A stretch of DNA of 64,000 bases. Source: Streptomyces rishiriensis. GTDB taxonomy: Bacteria > Actinomycetota > Actinomycetes > Streptomycetales > Streptomycetaceae. The translations under genes were made by a program, and so were the position numbers. Shown one piece after another: positions 52,771 through 61,461 of the stretch. A model generated the notes under the pieces. That model had not been told where the DNA came from, ran no database searches, and saw only the letters and a program-made list of their open reading frames with translations. The stretch lies in contig NZ_BEWA01000013.1 of the NCBI RefSeq assembly GCF_003112535.1, forward strand, positions 1 to 64,000, written 5' to 3'. Position 1 is the stretch's first letter, and every line of letters begins with the position of its first letter.

Positions 52771-54248
52771 CGACCCCGGACGTCGGGAACGGGATACCGG
52801 ACGGCCCCGGCCTGCCGGACGAGCTCGAAGGACCGGGCAGGACCGGTGACCTGAAGGAACCAGGTGAGCCGGACAGGCCGGGGCTGCCGGGGGCTGCCGG
52901 AGTGCCCGAGGCGGCCGCACCGCCCGGGGCGGCCGGGGCCGACGGCTCGCGGCGGGCCGTCATCGAGCGGCGGCTGCATCCGGTCACACCGTTCCGGCGG
53001 GCCTGGGCGCCCATTGCGGTGCTCGTCGGCTGGGCGGTCCACGACCCGAACCAGGCGCAGGAGCAACTGACCCGGCTGACCACGACCGCCCTGCTGACAG
53101 CCCTCGCCGTCCTCGTCCCGGCAGCCTCCCTCTATGGCTTCCTGACCTGGTGGTTCACCCACTTCGCGGTGACGGACAGCGAACTGCGCATCCGCACCGG
53201 CCTGCTGTTCCGGCGTGCGGCGCACATCCGGCTGGAACGCATCCAGGCGATCGACGTCAGCCAGCCGCTGCTGGCCCGGATCGCGGGCGTCGCGAAGCTC
53301 CGGCTCGACGTCGTGGGCGCCGAGAAGAAGGACGAACTGGCCTTCCTGGGCGAGGAGGAGGCCCGCGCGCTGCGGGCGGAACTGCTCGCGCGGGCGGCCG
53401 GATTCGCACCGGAGACGGCGCACGAAGTGGGCGAGGCGCCCGCGCGCGAGCTGTTGCGCGTGCCGCCGCGCAAGCTCGCGATCGCGCTGGTGCTGACGGG
53501 CGCGACCTGGGGCGCGCTGGCCGCCGCAATCGTCGTGCCGCCGGTGCTGTGGCTGGCCACCCACAGCGTGTGGACGGTCCTCGCGACCGGCGTGCCGCTG
53601 CTCGGCGCGGCGGGCGCGACCAGCGCCGGACGGTTCGTCGGCGAGTACGACTGGACGGTCGGCGAGTCGCCGGACGGCCTGCGCATCGACCGCGGCCTCC
53701 TGGACCGTACGCACGAGACGGTGCCGCCCGGGCGGGTGCAGAGCGTGCGCATCGTCCAGCCGCTGCTGTGGCGGCGTCTCGGCTGGGTGCGCGTCGAACT
53801 GGACGTGGCCGGTTCCGCCAACTCCGTGCTCGTGCCGGTCGCTCCGCGCGAGGCCGCGGAAGCCGTCGTCGCGCGCGTGCTGCCGGGGGTGAGCGTCCCG
53901 GCCGCGGACTCGCTCTCGCGCCCGCCGCGACGGGCCGGGCGGTGTGCGCCGGTGTGGTGGCGGGGCTACGGAACCGCCGTCACCGACGCGGTGTTCGCCA
54001 CCCGGCACGGACTGCTGCGCCGGAGACTGACGCTCGTGCCGCACGCCAAGGTCCAGAGCGTGCGGCTGACGCAAGGGCCCTGGCAGCGCCTCTGGCGGCT
54101 CGCGGACGTCCGTGTGGACACGGGCGCGGGCAAGACCGTCACAGCCCGCCTGCGGGACGCACAGCAGGCGGCGGAGCTGCTCCGGAGTCAGGCCGAACGA
54201 TCACGGACCGGACGCCTGGACGCCCGGCCCGACCGTTGGATGGCTTAG
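52767..54248 (+). CDS. PH-domain membrane protein (YdbT type)
   Basis: A 493-aa membrane protein with three PH-like repeats. A Pro/Gly-rich start of about 60 residues leads to paired helices (APIAVLVGWAVHD, LLTALAVLVPAASLYGFLTWW), a PH domain (FAVTDSELRIRTGLLFRRAAHIRLERIQAIDVSQPLLARIAGVAKL), a second helix pair (LVLTGATWGALAAAIVVPPVLW), and two further PH domains (LRIDRGLLDRTHETVPPGRVQSVRIVQPLLWRRLGW; TRHGLLRRRLTLVPHAKVQSVRLTQ). GTG 52767 overlaps the stop of the smaller partner (GTGA, 52767-52770). The two probably form one membrane complex of unknown function. Confidence 0.88.
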   Translation: MTTPDVGNGIPDGPGLPDELEGPGRTGDLKEPGEPDRPGLPGAAGVPEAAAPPGAAGADGSRRAVIERRLHPVTPFRRAWAPIAVLVGWAVHDPNQAQEQLTRLTTTALLTALAVLVPAASLYGFLTWWFTHFAVTDSELRIRTGLLFRRAAHIRLERIQAIDVSQPLLARIAGVAKLRLDVVGAEKKDELAFLGEEEARALRAELLARAAGFAPETAHEVGEAPARELLRVPPRKLAIALVLTGATWGALAAAIVVPPVLWLATHSVWTVLATGVPLLGAAGATSAGRFVGEYDWTVGESPDGLRIDRGLLDRTHETVPPGRVQSVRIVQPLLWRRLGWVRVELDVAGSANSVLVPVAPREAAEAVVARVLPGVSVPAADSLSRPPRRAGRCAPVWWRGYGTAVTDAVFATRHGLLRRRLTLVPHAKVQSVRLTQGPWQRLWRLADVRVDTGAGKTVTARLRDAQQAAELLRSQAERSRTGRLDARPDRWMA

Positions 54249-54372
54249 ACAGCCCAGGCGCCCGGAACCCTCGGGACCCACGAGAACCTCGGCACCCAGG
54301 GGACCCACAGGACCCTCGGGACCCGCAGGACCTCAGAACCCACAGGGCCCTCGGAATCCACAGAACGGGCGG
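54249..54372. repeat. Degenerate GGGACCCACRGGACCCTC repeats
   Basis: The spacer between the convergent YdbT-type and coiled-coil genes consists of five or six imperfect copies of an approximately 18-bp unit. No clear terminator stem is seen. Confidence 0.65.
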
Positions 54373-55917
54373 TCAGGAGACGGCGCTGCGGAGCCCCTGG
54401 ATGTCGATGTGCTCCGTCTCGTCGTGCGCGGTCAGGTCGATCACCTGGCCCACTCCGCGCGCCGCCTCGTCCGCCGGCTTGAACTCCGCCTCGGACTCGG
54501 CCTTGTGCAGCGCGAGGGCCTCCTGGCCGACGACGTCGGCGAGGTCCTCGTTCTGCACCGCCTCCAGTGCGTCGGGCTCCGCGTCGCTCTTCGTGCCGAA
54601 GAAGTCGAAGCCGCCCTCGGCGGTCGGCCGCCGTACGGGTTCGGCGGCCGGAACGACGGCCACGGCGGTCGGCACCGCGAAGTGCCCGGAGGGACGCTGC
54701 ACGGGAGAGGCGGGACGCCGGACGACCGCACCCGCCTCGGCGGCGGCAGCGGGCTCGGCGGCGGGAGCGGCCCCACGGCCGGGACCCGGGCCGGGATCGG
54801 GGTCGGGGTCGCTGTCGGGGTCGAGGGGCGCCTCCGGACGCGCGGTCCGGGCACCGTCCACCGCCGGAGCGTCCGCGGCCTCCGCCCGGACGGCTGCACG
54901 ACCGGCCTCGTCCAAGGCGGCCTCGTCCAGGGCGGCCTCGTCCAGGGCGGCCTCGTCGTCCGAAGCAGGCTCGTCCGAAGCAGGCTCGTCCGAAGCAGCC
55001 TGGTTCGCGGCGATTCCGTCCGCCGAAGCCGGCGCCTCGTCCGGCCTCTCGCCGTCGGGGGCCTCGTCCTCATCGGCAACCCTGCGAGGGGCGGCCGCGC
55101 GCGCGTGCTCGTCGACCGCCTCGGGCTTCCCCTGTGCTTCGTCCTCCTGCACGGCCTCCGCGGAAGCCACCCGTGCGGACGCCTCGTCGGCAGGACCCTT
55201 CGTGAGCCCCTCGTCGGGGTCCTGGGTGACCTCCTCGCCCGGCGCCTTGACGCCGTCGGCGTCGAACCGTGCGAGGGCCGCCTGCGCCCGCAGGAACAGC
55301 TTGGACCCCGCCGGCGAGAACACCGCCGACGTCTGCGCCTTCTCCTCGCCGGACTCGGAGGATTCGGCGACCTCATCCGATGCGCCGGAGCCGGACGCCT
55401 CCGCCGTCTCGGCGGGCTCCGAGTCCTGCGGTCCGCGCGCGGCGGGCAAGGCAGGCTCCGGAGCCGCCTCTATCTCCAGCAGGCGACGGCCTTCCAGGGC
55501 GCTGGCGCGCTCGGTCTCCGCGGTGGCGTACCGGCGCAGCAGCGCGGCGTGCTCGTTGCGCAGGCCGGCCAGCTCGGCCCGCTTGGCCCGCAGCCGCTGC
55601 TCCAGCTTGACCCGGAGCTCACGTGATTCTTCGAGGTCGCTCTCCACCTCGGCGACGCGTTCCTCGAAGCGCCACTCGTCACCGGCACGCGCGCGCGTGA
55701 GGTCGGCGACCTGCTTGCCGGCCTGCACGTCCCAGTGACGCATCACGACCGCGCCGACGATCGCCGTCGCCGCGGCGGCCGCGGCCAGCACACGGAGCGC
55801 CGCAGCCTGCGTGAACACCCAGGGGCCGAGGGCGCAGACAAGGGAGACGCCTGCGATCGCCGAGGGGGGCAGCAGCCTGTGCAAAGGAGGGGAATGGCGG
55901 TGACGTCCTCGTGGCAT
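54373..55917 (-). CDS. Acidic coiled-coil membrane protein
   Basis: A 514-aa protein of unknown function. Two N-terminal membrane helices (SAIAGVSLVCALGPWVF, LRVLAAAAAATAIVGAVVM) are followed by a coiled coil of about 80 residues (EWRFEERVAEVESDLEESRELRVKLEQRLRAKRAELAGLRNEHAALLRRYATAE) and a long acidic, Ala/Glu/Asp-rich region with EAALDEAALD and ASDEPASDEP repeats. The end (FDFFGTKSDAEPDAL, VIDLTAHDETEHIDIQGLRSAVS) is more ordered. ATG 55917 follows TAAGTT (55925-55930) by 7 nt, a leaderless start. The design suggests a cytoplasmic scaffold tethered to the membrane. Confidence 0.8.
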   Translation of the reverse strand: MPRGRHRHSPPLHRLLPPSAIAGVSLVCALGPWVFTQAAALRVLAAAAAATAIVGAVVMRHWDVQAGKQVADLTRARAGDEWRFEERVAEVESDLEESRELRVKLEQRLRAKRAELAGLRNEHAALLRRYATAETERASALEGRRLLEIEAAPEPALPAARGPQDSEPAETAEASGSGASDEVAESSESGEEKAQTSAVFSPAGSKLFLRAQAALARFDADGVKAPGEEVTQDPDEGLTKGPADEASARVASAEAVQEDEAQGKPEAVDEHARAAAPRRVADEDEAPDGERPDEAPASADGIAANQAASDEPASDEPASDDEAALDEAALDEAALDEAGRAAVRAEAADAPAVDGARTARPEAPLDPDSDPDPDPGPGPGRGAAPAAEPAAAAEAGAVVRRPASPVQRPSGHFAVPTAVAVVPAAEPVRRPTAEGGFDFFGTKSDAEPDALEAVQNEDLADVVGQEALALHKAESEAEFKPADEAARGVGQVIDLTAHDETEHIDIQGLRSAVS

Positions 55918-56254
55918 GGCCAGAAACTTACCGCGCGTAGGCGTTTGTTGGCGCCCCGCCCCACAAAAACTCAGCCATAACGAAGCGTTCACACTGCATC
56001 AGGAAACAGCCTTGTCGCCGAATTCGACAAGAAGCAAGATCATTTCCCGTCGGAGGAAGGGGCCGAGGGGCACCCACCGCCTCCCTCCCGGGCGGAGGCC
56101 GCACCCACCCGGCACGAGGGCCGCCCCCGTCCCCGACCCCGCCTTTGCGGCCACCCCGCACCCGCCCCCGCCTCCACGATCGCCGCCACCCCCGCCTCCG
56201 CCTCTACCTCCGCCACCGCATCGGCATCGGCATCGGCATCGGCATCGGCATCGC
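55918..56254. other. Gap with a C-rich tract and a (GCATCG)6 repeat
   Basis: About 337 bp without a gene. 56060-56215 is a C-rich, Pro-codon-like tract (CCGCCTCC and similar) without a conserved product, and GCATCG is repeated six times at 56218-56253, ending at the stop codon of the esterase gene. The promoter of the coiled-coil gene is at the left edge. Confidence 0.6.
56218..56253. repeat. Six perfect copies of GCATCG
   Basis: A 36-bp hexanucleotide tandem repeat directly beyond the esterase stop codon. Confidence 0.95.
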
Positions 56255-57382
56255 TCAACGGTCGCTCAGCCGACCGCTGATCCACTGCAGCGTCGGCGGA
56301 ATCTCGCGCCGCCAGGTGTTGAAGTTGTGCCCGCCGCTTTCCAGGATGATCGACGAGACCTTGGTCCTGCCCGTGGCCTTCGCCAGCTCAATGAACTTCT
56401 GCGTGGCCTTGTAGTTGCTTTCTCCGGCCTTGCTGCTGGTGACCAGCAGGGAGGCGGCGGGAGCGGAACGATTCTTCAGAAACCAGAGCAGATCCGCCTC
56501 ATTGCGCAGGGCCTTGTTCCCGTGGAAGAGGTCTCCTGTGGTGGGGTCGATCGGCGCCTTGTAGTACGCCGACAGGCCCGCAGCGGCCGCGTAGGCCTCC
56601 GGGTGGTGCATCGCCAGCTTCAGCGCGCAGTACCCGCCCGTGGAGTCCCCGACGATGCCCCAGTTGCTCGCCTTCCTGCCCACCCTGTAGTGGGCCGCGA
56701 CGGCGTCCCGCAGATCCTTGGCGAAGAACGACTCGGTCTGCGGACCGCCCGGGATGTCCACGCACTCCGTGTCCCTGGGCGGCGCCACCGTGGGACGCAT
56801 CATCACCAGGATCATCGGCTGCATGCTCCCGTCCCTGGCCAGCTGCCGCGCGGTGCGCGGATAGTGCAGCTTGTCCACGAGCGCCTCTGCCGTGCCCGGG
56901 TACCCCGTGAGGACGACGGCCGCGGGGAAAGTCCGCGTGCGGTAGGCCGGCTCGAAGTACTCCGGCGGCAGATACACGTACGCGGGCGTGGTGATGTGCG
57001 TCGTAAGCCCGTTGATGGCGACCTTCTGGACCTGCCCGCCGGACTGCGGCCGCCCGCTGCTCCCCGCGTCCACCCGCCGCGTGTCGACGACCCTCAGCGG
57101 TCCGGCCGCGGCGCCGCCCGAGGAGTGGTCGACGACCACGCCCTGCTCCGTCTCCTGACCGAACAGGTCCGCCCAGCTGGCGTAGAAACCGAACGCCTGG
57201 TTGGCGGAGAGTCCTATGGACGCGAAGAGCGCCAATTGCGTGGCGAGCAACAGCCCGACCCGCCCGCCGACGGCCCGCCAGCTCGGCTTGGCCAGCCTCG
57301 GCCACAGCCAGACCGTGCCGACGAACAGCAGTAAGGCGAACAGCACTGACAGCAGCAGCACTTTGTTGCTCGTGAGTCCCAT
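56255..57382 (-). CDS. Membrane-anchored esterase (PF00756-like, antigen 85 fold)
   Basis: A 375-aa alpha/beta hydrolase. Three N-terminal membrane helices (KVLLLSVLFALLLFVGTVWLW, VGLLLATQLALFASIGLS, then AFGFYASWADLF) place the catalytic domain outside. The oxyanion region is FPAAVVLTGYPG, the nucleophile is the Ser of GIVGDSTGGYCALKL, and the His is in ESGGHNFNTWRREIPPTLQW. Relatives include esterase D and mycolyltransferases; the substrate is unknown. AGGA about 9 nt upstream supports ATG 57382, the first codon of the conserved part. Confidence 0.87.
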   Translation of the reverse strand: MGLTSNKVLLLSVLFALLLFVGTVWLWPRLAKPSWRAVGGRVGLLLATQLALFASIGLSANQAFGFYASWADLFGQETEQGVVVDHSSGGAAAGPLRVVDTRRVDAGSSGRPQSGGQVQKVAINGLTTHITTPAYVYLPPEYFEPAYRTRTFPAAVVLTGYPGTAEALVDKLHYPRTARQLARDGSMQPMILVMMRPTVAPPRDTECVDIPGGPQTESFFAKDLRDAVAAHYRVGRKASNWGIVGDSTGGYCALKLAMHHPEAYAAAAGLSAYYKAPIDPTTGDLFHGNKALRNEADLLWFLKNRSAPAASLLVTSSKAGESNYKATQKFIELAKATGRTKVSSIILESGGHNFNTWRREIPPTLQWISGRLSDR

Positions 57383-57597
57383 GCGGTGGTTTCCTGCCTG
57401 CTCTTCGTCCGGGACCGCACCCGCTCCCCCCGACTCCTTCGCGAGGGCTTGTCCCGGATTTTCCTTCGCCTTTTCGATGCCTTTGGCGAGATGAGTGAAC
57501 CTCTCTGCCCAAGACACCGTCCTAGAGGGCGCAATGTCGCCGGATGCCCGAATCGGCACCGGGTCCAAGGTCTCTCGCGGAACTACGGGATGCGATG

Positions 57598-59430
57598 TCT
57601 GTCACGGAAGATGCGGAAATGTCGGGCGGGGTTCCGCGCCGAACAAGCCGAGTGCGGCGGATAGTGCGAGGTCCGCGCCCTGAGGCCGTTCCCGCCCTCG
57701 TCGCCAGGGCCTGTGCCCTCGTGGGCCTGCTGGACGTCGCCGGAGGCGTCTTCCCGCGGTTCCGGCACAGCCGTATGCACACCTTCGCCGAGGTGCTTCC
57801 TGGCTCCTTCGGGCCGTTCGCGGCGGCGCTGTCGCTCAGCGCCGGCGTCCTCCTGCTGCTCCTCGCCCACGGGCTCAAGCGCGGCAAGCGGCGCGCGTGG
57901 CGGGCCGCCGTGGTGCTGCTCCCGGCCGGCGCGGTCGCCCAGTTCGTGTACCGCCACTCGATCGTGGGCGCGCTCATCTCCGTGGCGCTCCTGGTGCCGT
58001 TGCTGCTGCACCGCGACCAGTTCGCGGCGCTGCCCGACCCGCGCAGCCGCTGGCGCGCGCTCGCGAACTTCGTCCTCATGGGCGCCGGTTCCCTCGGTCT
58101 GGGGCTGGTCATCGTCAGCGTCCACCCCAACCGCATGATCGGCGACCCGAGCCTGGCCGATCGCCTTGCGCACGTCCTGTACGGCCTCTTCGGCTTCGAG
58201 GGCCCGGTCGACTACCAGGGCAACACCTCCTGGACCGTCGGCGCCTCCCTGGGCGCCCTGGGCCTGCTCACGGCGGTCACCACGATCTACCTCGCCTTCC
58301 GCCCCGAGCACCCGGCCGCCCGCCTCACCGAGGAGGACGAGAGCCGTCTGCGCGCCCTGCTGGTCAAGCACGGCCGCCGCGACTCCCTCGGCCACTTCGC
58401 GCTGCGCCGCGACAAGGCCGTCGTCTTCTCCCCCAGCGGCAAGGCCGCCGTCACCTACCGCGTGGTCTCCGGCGTGATGCTCGCCAGCGGCGACCCGATC
58501 GGCGACGTGGAGGCCTGGCCGGGCGCCATCGAGCGCTTCATGGACGAGGCCAAGGCCCACTCCTGGACCCCGGCCGTCATGGGCTGCTCGGAGACCGGCG
58601 GCGAGGTCTGGACCCGGGAGACCGGCCTGGACGCCCTCGAACTGGGCGACGAGGCGGTGGTGGACGTGGCGGATTTCTCCCTCGCCGGCCGCGCGATGCG
58701 CAACGTGCGCCAAATGGTCAAGCGCATCGAACGCGCCGGTTACGAAACCCGGGTACGGCGCGTGGGTGACCTCGGCGAGGCCGAACTGGAGCGCGTCCGG
58801 CGCGCCGCCGAGGACTGGCGCGGCACCGACACCGAACGCGGCTTCTCCATGGCCCTGGGCCGCATCGGCGACGTCACCGACGCCGACTGCCTCATCGCCA
58901 CCGCCCACAAGGCCGACGAGGTCCCCGGCGAGTACGGCGACCTGAAAGCGATCCTGCACTTCGTGCCCTGGGGCCCCGACGGCGCCTCGCTCGACCTGAT
59001 GCGCCGCGACCGCTCCGCCGACCCCGGCATGAACGAACTCCTCATCGTCGCCGCCCTCCAGGCGGCGCCCAAGTTCGGCATCACGCGCGTGTCGCTGAAC
59101 TTCGCCATGTTCCGCTCGGCCCTGGCCCGCGGCGAGAAGATCGGCGCCGGCCCCGTCCTGCGCGCCTGGCGCGGCCTGCTGGTCTTCCTCTCCCGCTGGT
59201 TCCAGATCGAGTCGCTGTACAAGTTCAACGCCAAGTTCCAGCCCCGCTGGGAACCCCGCTTCGTCGTCTACCGCGCCTCCGGCGACCTTCCCCGCATCGG
59301 CTTCGCCGCCATGCAGGCCGAAGGCTTCGTCAACCTCGCCCTCCCCCTCCCCCGCTTCCTGCGCCGGCGCTCCGCACCGGCACGCGCGTGTGCGCACGCG
59401 GTGGCGGACAGAGACGTACGGGCCGCGTAA
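57598..59430 (+). CDS. MprF/LysX-type phosphatidylglycerol lysyltransferase (DUF2156)
   Basis: A 610-aa membrane enzyme. An N-terminal part with about six helices (ALVGLLDVAGGVFP, LSLSAGVLLLLLAHGL, AAVVLLPAGAVAQFVY, IVGALISVALLVPLLL, FVLMGAGSLGLGLVIVSV, ASLGALGLLTAVTTIYL) is followed by a cytoplasmic DUF2156 GNAT-like domain (VFSPSGKAAVTYRVVSGVMLASGDPIGD, RNVRQMVKRIERAGYETRVRRV, LDLMRRDRSADPGMNELLI, SLYKFNAKFQPRWEPRFVVY). It transfers an aminoacyl group from tRNA to phosphatidylglycerol and reduces membrane charge. It lacks the lysyl-tRNA synthetase domain of mycobacterial LysX. Start uncertain: ATG 57544 and 57619 are alternatives. Confidence 0.88.
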   Translation, partial: SVTEDAEMSGGVPRRTSRVRRIVRGPRPEAVPALVARACALVGLLDVAGGVFPRFRHSRMHTFAEVLPGSFGPFAAALSLSAGVLLLLLAHGLKRGKRRAWRAAVVLLPAGAVAQFVYRHSIVGALISVALLVPLLLHRDQFAALPDPRSRWRALANFVLMGAGSLGLGLVIVSVHPNRMIGDPSLADRLAHVLYGLFGFEGPVDYQGNTSWTVGASLGALGLLTAVTTIYLAFRPEHPAARLTEEDESRLRALLVKHGRRDSLGHFALRRDKAVVFSPSGKAAVTYRVVSGVMLASGDPIGDVEAWPGAIERFMDEAKAHSWTPAVMGCSETGGEVWTRETGLDALELGDEAVVDVADFSLAGRAMRNVRQMVKRIERAGYETRVRRVGDLGEAELERVRRAAEDWRGTDTERGFSMALGRIGDVTDADCLIATAHKADEVPGEYGDLKAILHFVPWGPDGASLDLMRRDRSADPGMNELLIVAALQAAPKFGITRVSLNFAMFRSALARGEKIGAGPVLRAWRGLLVFLSRWFQIESLYKFNAKFQPRWEPRFVVYRASGDLPRIGFAAMQAEGFVNLALPLPRFLRRRSAPARACAHAVADRDVRAA

Positions 59431-59582
59431 CCGCCGGAGCCGCAGAGCCGGGCCGGGCCGGGCCGGCGCAGTCCGGCCCGGGCCGCCGGGACCGGGCCGG
59501 GCGCAGGCCCCGCAGCCCGGCTCCACGGGTTCGGCCCGGGCCGCGCCATGGCACGGCTCCCTCCTGGGCCTACGCTGAACGC

Positions 59583-60569
59583 ATGAGCAAGCAGAGCGGA
59601 CGCGGGCGCGTCGTCGGGCTTCCCGAGTGGGACCGCTGCGCGGTCATGGGAGTCGTCAACGTGACCCCCGACTCCTTCTCCGACGGCGGCCGCTGGTTCG
59701 ACACGACGGCCGCCGTCAAACACGGTCTGCAGCTCGTCGCCGAGGGTGCGGACCTGGTCGACGTCGGCGGCGAGTCCACCCGGCCGGGCGCCACCCGTGT
59801 CGACGAGGCCGAGGAGCTCCGCCGGGTCGTCCCCGTGGTCCGGGGTCTGGCCTCCGAAGGCGTCGTCGTCTCCGTCGACACCATGCGCGCCACCGTCGCC
59901 GCCCAGGCCCTCGCGGCCGGCGCCGCCCTCGTGAACGACGTCAGCGGCGGGCTGGCCGACCCGGCGATGATCCCGACCGTGGCGGACGCGGGCGCCCCCT
60001 TCGTCGTCATGCACTGGCGGGGCTTCCTCGAAGGAGGCAACGTCAAGGGCGTCTACGCCGACGTCGTCGCCGAAGTCGTGGACGAGCTCCACGCGCGCGT
60101 GGACGCCGTCCTGGCGGGCGGCGTCGCCCCCGACCGCATCGTCGTCGACCCGGGCCTCGGGTTCTCCAAGGAGGCCGACCACGACCTGATGCTCCTCGCC
60201 CACCTGGACCGGCTGCACGCCCTCGGGCACCCGCTGCTGGTCGCCGCCTCCCGCAAACGGTTCCTCGGCCGGGTCCTGGCCGGCCCGCAGGGCGCCCCAC
60301 CGCCCGCGCGCGAGCGGGACGCCGCCACCGCGGCCGTCTCGGCCCTCGCGGCCCAGGCCGGCGCCTGGGCGGTCCGGGTGCACGAGGTCCGCGCGACGGC
60401 GGACGCGGTACGGGTCGCACGAGCCGTGGAGGGGGCGCGCGAGGAGCATGACGCACCGGGCGCAGGCGCACCCGGGCGGGCGCGGACGGCGGCGAACCCA
60501 CCCGGCGCGGGAAGCACGGCCGAAGCGCGGACCCAGTCCGGCACGCCCCGAGCAGAGGGAGCCCGGTGA
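59583..60569 (+). CDS. folP: Dihydropteroate synthase
   Basis: Joins 6-hydroxymethyl-dihydropterin diphosphate with p-aminobenzoate in folate synthesis; target of sulfonamides. 328 aa. VMGVVNVTPDSFSDGG, LVDVGGESTRPGAT, VDTMRATVAAQAL, VNDVSGGLADP and the substrate Lys in SRKRFLGRVL are all present. The last 45 residues (from EEHDAPGAGAPGR) are a low-complexity extension beyond the barrel. ATG 59583 follows TACGCT (59571-59576) by 6 nt, a leaderless start. It begins a fol operon. Confidence 0.95.
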   Translation: MSKQSGRGRVVGLPEWDRCAVMGVVNVTPDSFSDGGRWFDTTAAVKHGLQLVAEGADLVDVGGESTRPGATRVDEAEELRRVVPVVRGLASEGVVVSVDTMRATVAAQALAAGAALVNDVSGGLADPAMIPTVADAGAPFVVMHWRGFLEGGNVKGVYADVVAEVVDELHARVDAVLAGGVAPDRIVVDPGLGFSKEADHDLMLLAHLDRLHALGHPLLVAASRKRFLGRVLAGPQGAPPPARERDAATAAVSALAAQAGAWAVRVHEVRATADAVRVARAVEGAREEHDAPGAGAPGRARTAANPPGAGSTAEARTQSGTPRAEGAR

Positions 60570-61123
60570 GCGCCCCCCATACCGACGTCGAGCAGGTCGA
60601 AGCCGCCAACGCGGCCTTCTACGAGGCGCTCGAACGAGGCGACTTCGAAGGCGTCTCCTCCCTCTGGCTCACCCCCGCCGACCTGGGCGTGGACGAGACG
60701 TACCACGACCCCGCGGACGTCGGCGTCGTCTCCTGTGTGCACCCCGGCTGGCCGGTGCTCACCGGCCGCGGCGAGGTCCTCAGGTCGTACGCGCTGATCA
60801 TGGCGAACACCGACTACATCCAGTTCTTCCTCACCGACGTGCACGTCTCCGTCACCGGAGACACCGCCCTGGTGACCTGCACCGAGAACATCCTCAGCGG
60901 CGGCCCCGCCCCCGAGGACGGCGAGGAGCTCGGGCCGCTCGTCGGCCAACTGGTGGTCGCCACCAACGTGTTCCGCCGCACCTCCGACGGCTGGAAGCTG
61001 TGGTCGCACCACGCCTCTCCGGTTCTGACCGAGAGCGACGACGCCGAGGATTCCGAGATCCAGGAGATCCCGGAGGACCCCGGAAGCCCCGGGACCCCCG
61101 GAAGCGATGACGCCCCTTCCTGA
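60566..61123 (+). CDS. NTF2-like (SnoaL/DUF4440-type) protein in the fol operon
   Basis: A 185-aa protein with the NTF2-like fold: EQVEAANAAFYEALERGDFEGVSSLW, VLTGRGEVLRSYALIMANTDYIQFF, DTALVTCTENIL and VATNVFRRTSDGWKLWSHHASPVL. The last 30 residues are acidic and Pro-rich. Function unknown; the family includes small-molecule binding proteins and isomerases. GTG 60566 overlaps the folP stop as GTGA (60566-60569), so it is co-translated with folP and may assist folate synthesis. Confidence 0.86.
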   Translation: MSAPHTDVEQVEAANAAFYEALERGDFEGVSSLWLTPADLGVDETYHDPADVGVVSCVHPGWPVLTGRGEVLRSYALIMANTDYIQFFLTDVHVSVTGDTALVTCTENILSGGPAPEDGEELGPLVGQLVVATNVFRRTSDGWKLWSHHASPVLTESDDAEDSEIQEIPEDPGSPGTPGSDDAPS

Positions 61124-61461
61124 GCGGATGGACGGGCCGCGACGGGGCAGCAGGCCCTCAGGCTGCTTCAGGTCGCCTCAGGCCGCTTAAGGCCGGCATG
61201 AAGCCGCTTGGGCCGCCTCATGTCGACCATAGGGACGAAGAAGTGGTTGGAATCACGAACCCACGGGTAGGGGCGGCTACCACCCCCTGAGCCGCCGGGT
61301 TCCCCAAGGGAAACGCCCGGTGAAATCCGCCGGCTCCGGTCCGGGCCACCGCGTCCGGAGCCCGGGACTGTCAGTGCTCGCAGGTAGATTCGTTCGAGGC
61401 CGGGCCGCCGCCCGCACCCGGTACGCACCGGCCCCAACCGACGATTGCAGGAGTGATTCGC
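61124..61461. other. Gap before folB with possible promoter and structured leader
   Basis: A 338-bp gap splits the fol operon. 61140-61220 holds degenerate CCTCAGGCCGCTT repeats. GGTT at 61245 and GGGTAG at 61265, 16 nt apart, resemble a SigB-type promoter (GNNT-N14-16-GGGTAY). Downstream, GGCGGCT/AGCCGCC (7 bp), a GGGTTCCC/GGGAAACGCCC stem and GCTCCGG/CCGGAGC can fold in series, suggesting a structured 5' leader. I do not recognise a known riboswitch class. No protein frame here is convincing. Confidence 0.45.
61245..61270 (+). promoter_or_regulatory. SigB-like promoter candidate
   Basis: GGTT (61245-61248), 16 nt, then GGGTAG (61265-61270). It matches the Streptomyces SigB-family pattern except for the last base. 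It would produce a leader of about 185 nt for folB. Confidence 0.35.

Noticed and set aside
61290..61380. Cobalamin riboswitch before folB
   Set aside because: GGTGAAATCC and GACTGTCAGTG recall parts of the B12 element, but the CCCGCxACTGT core and the GCCACTG box are absent or misplaced.
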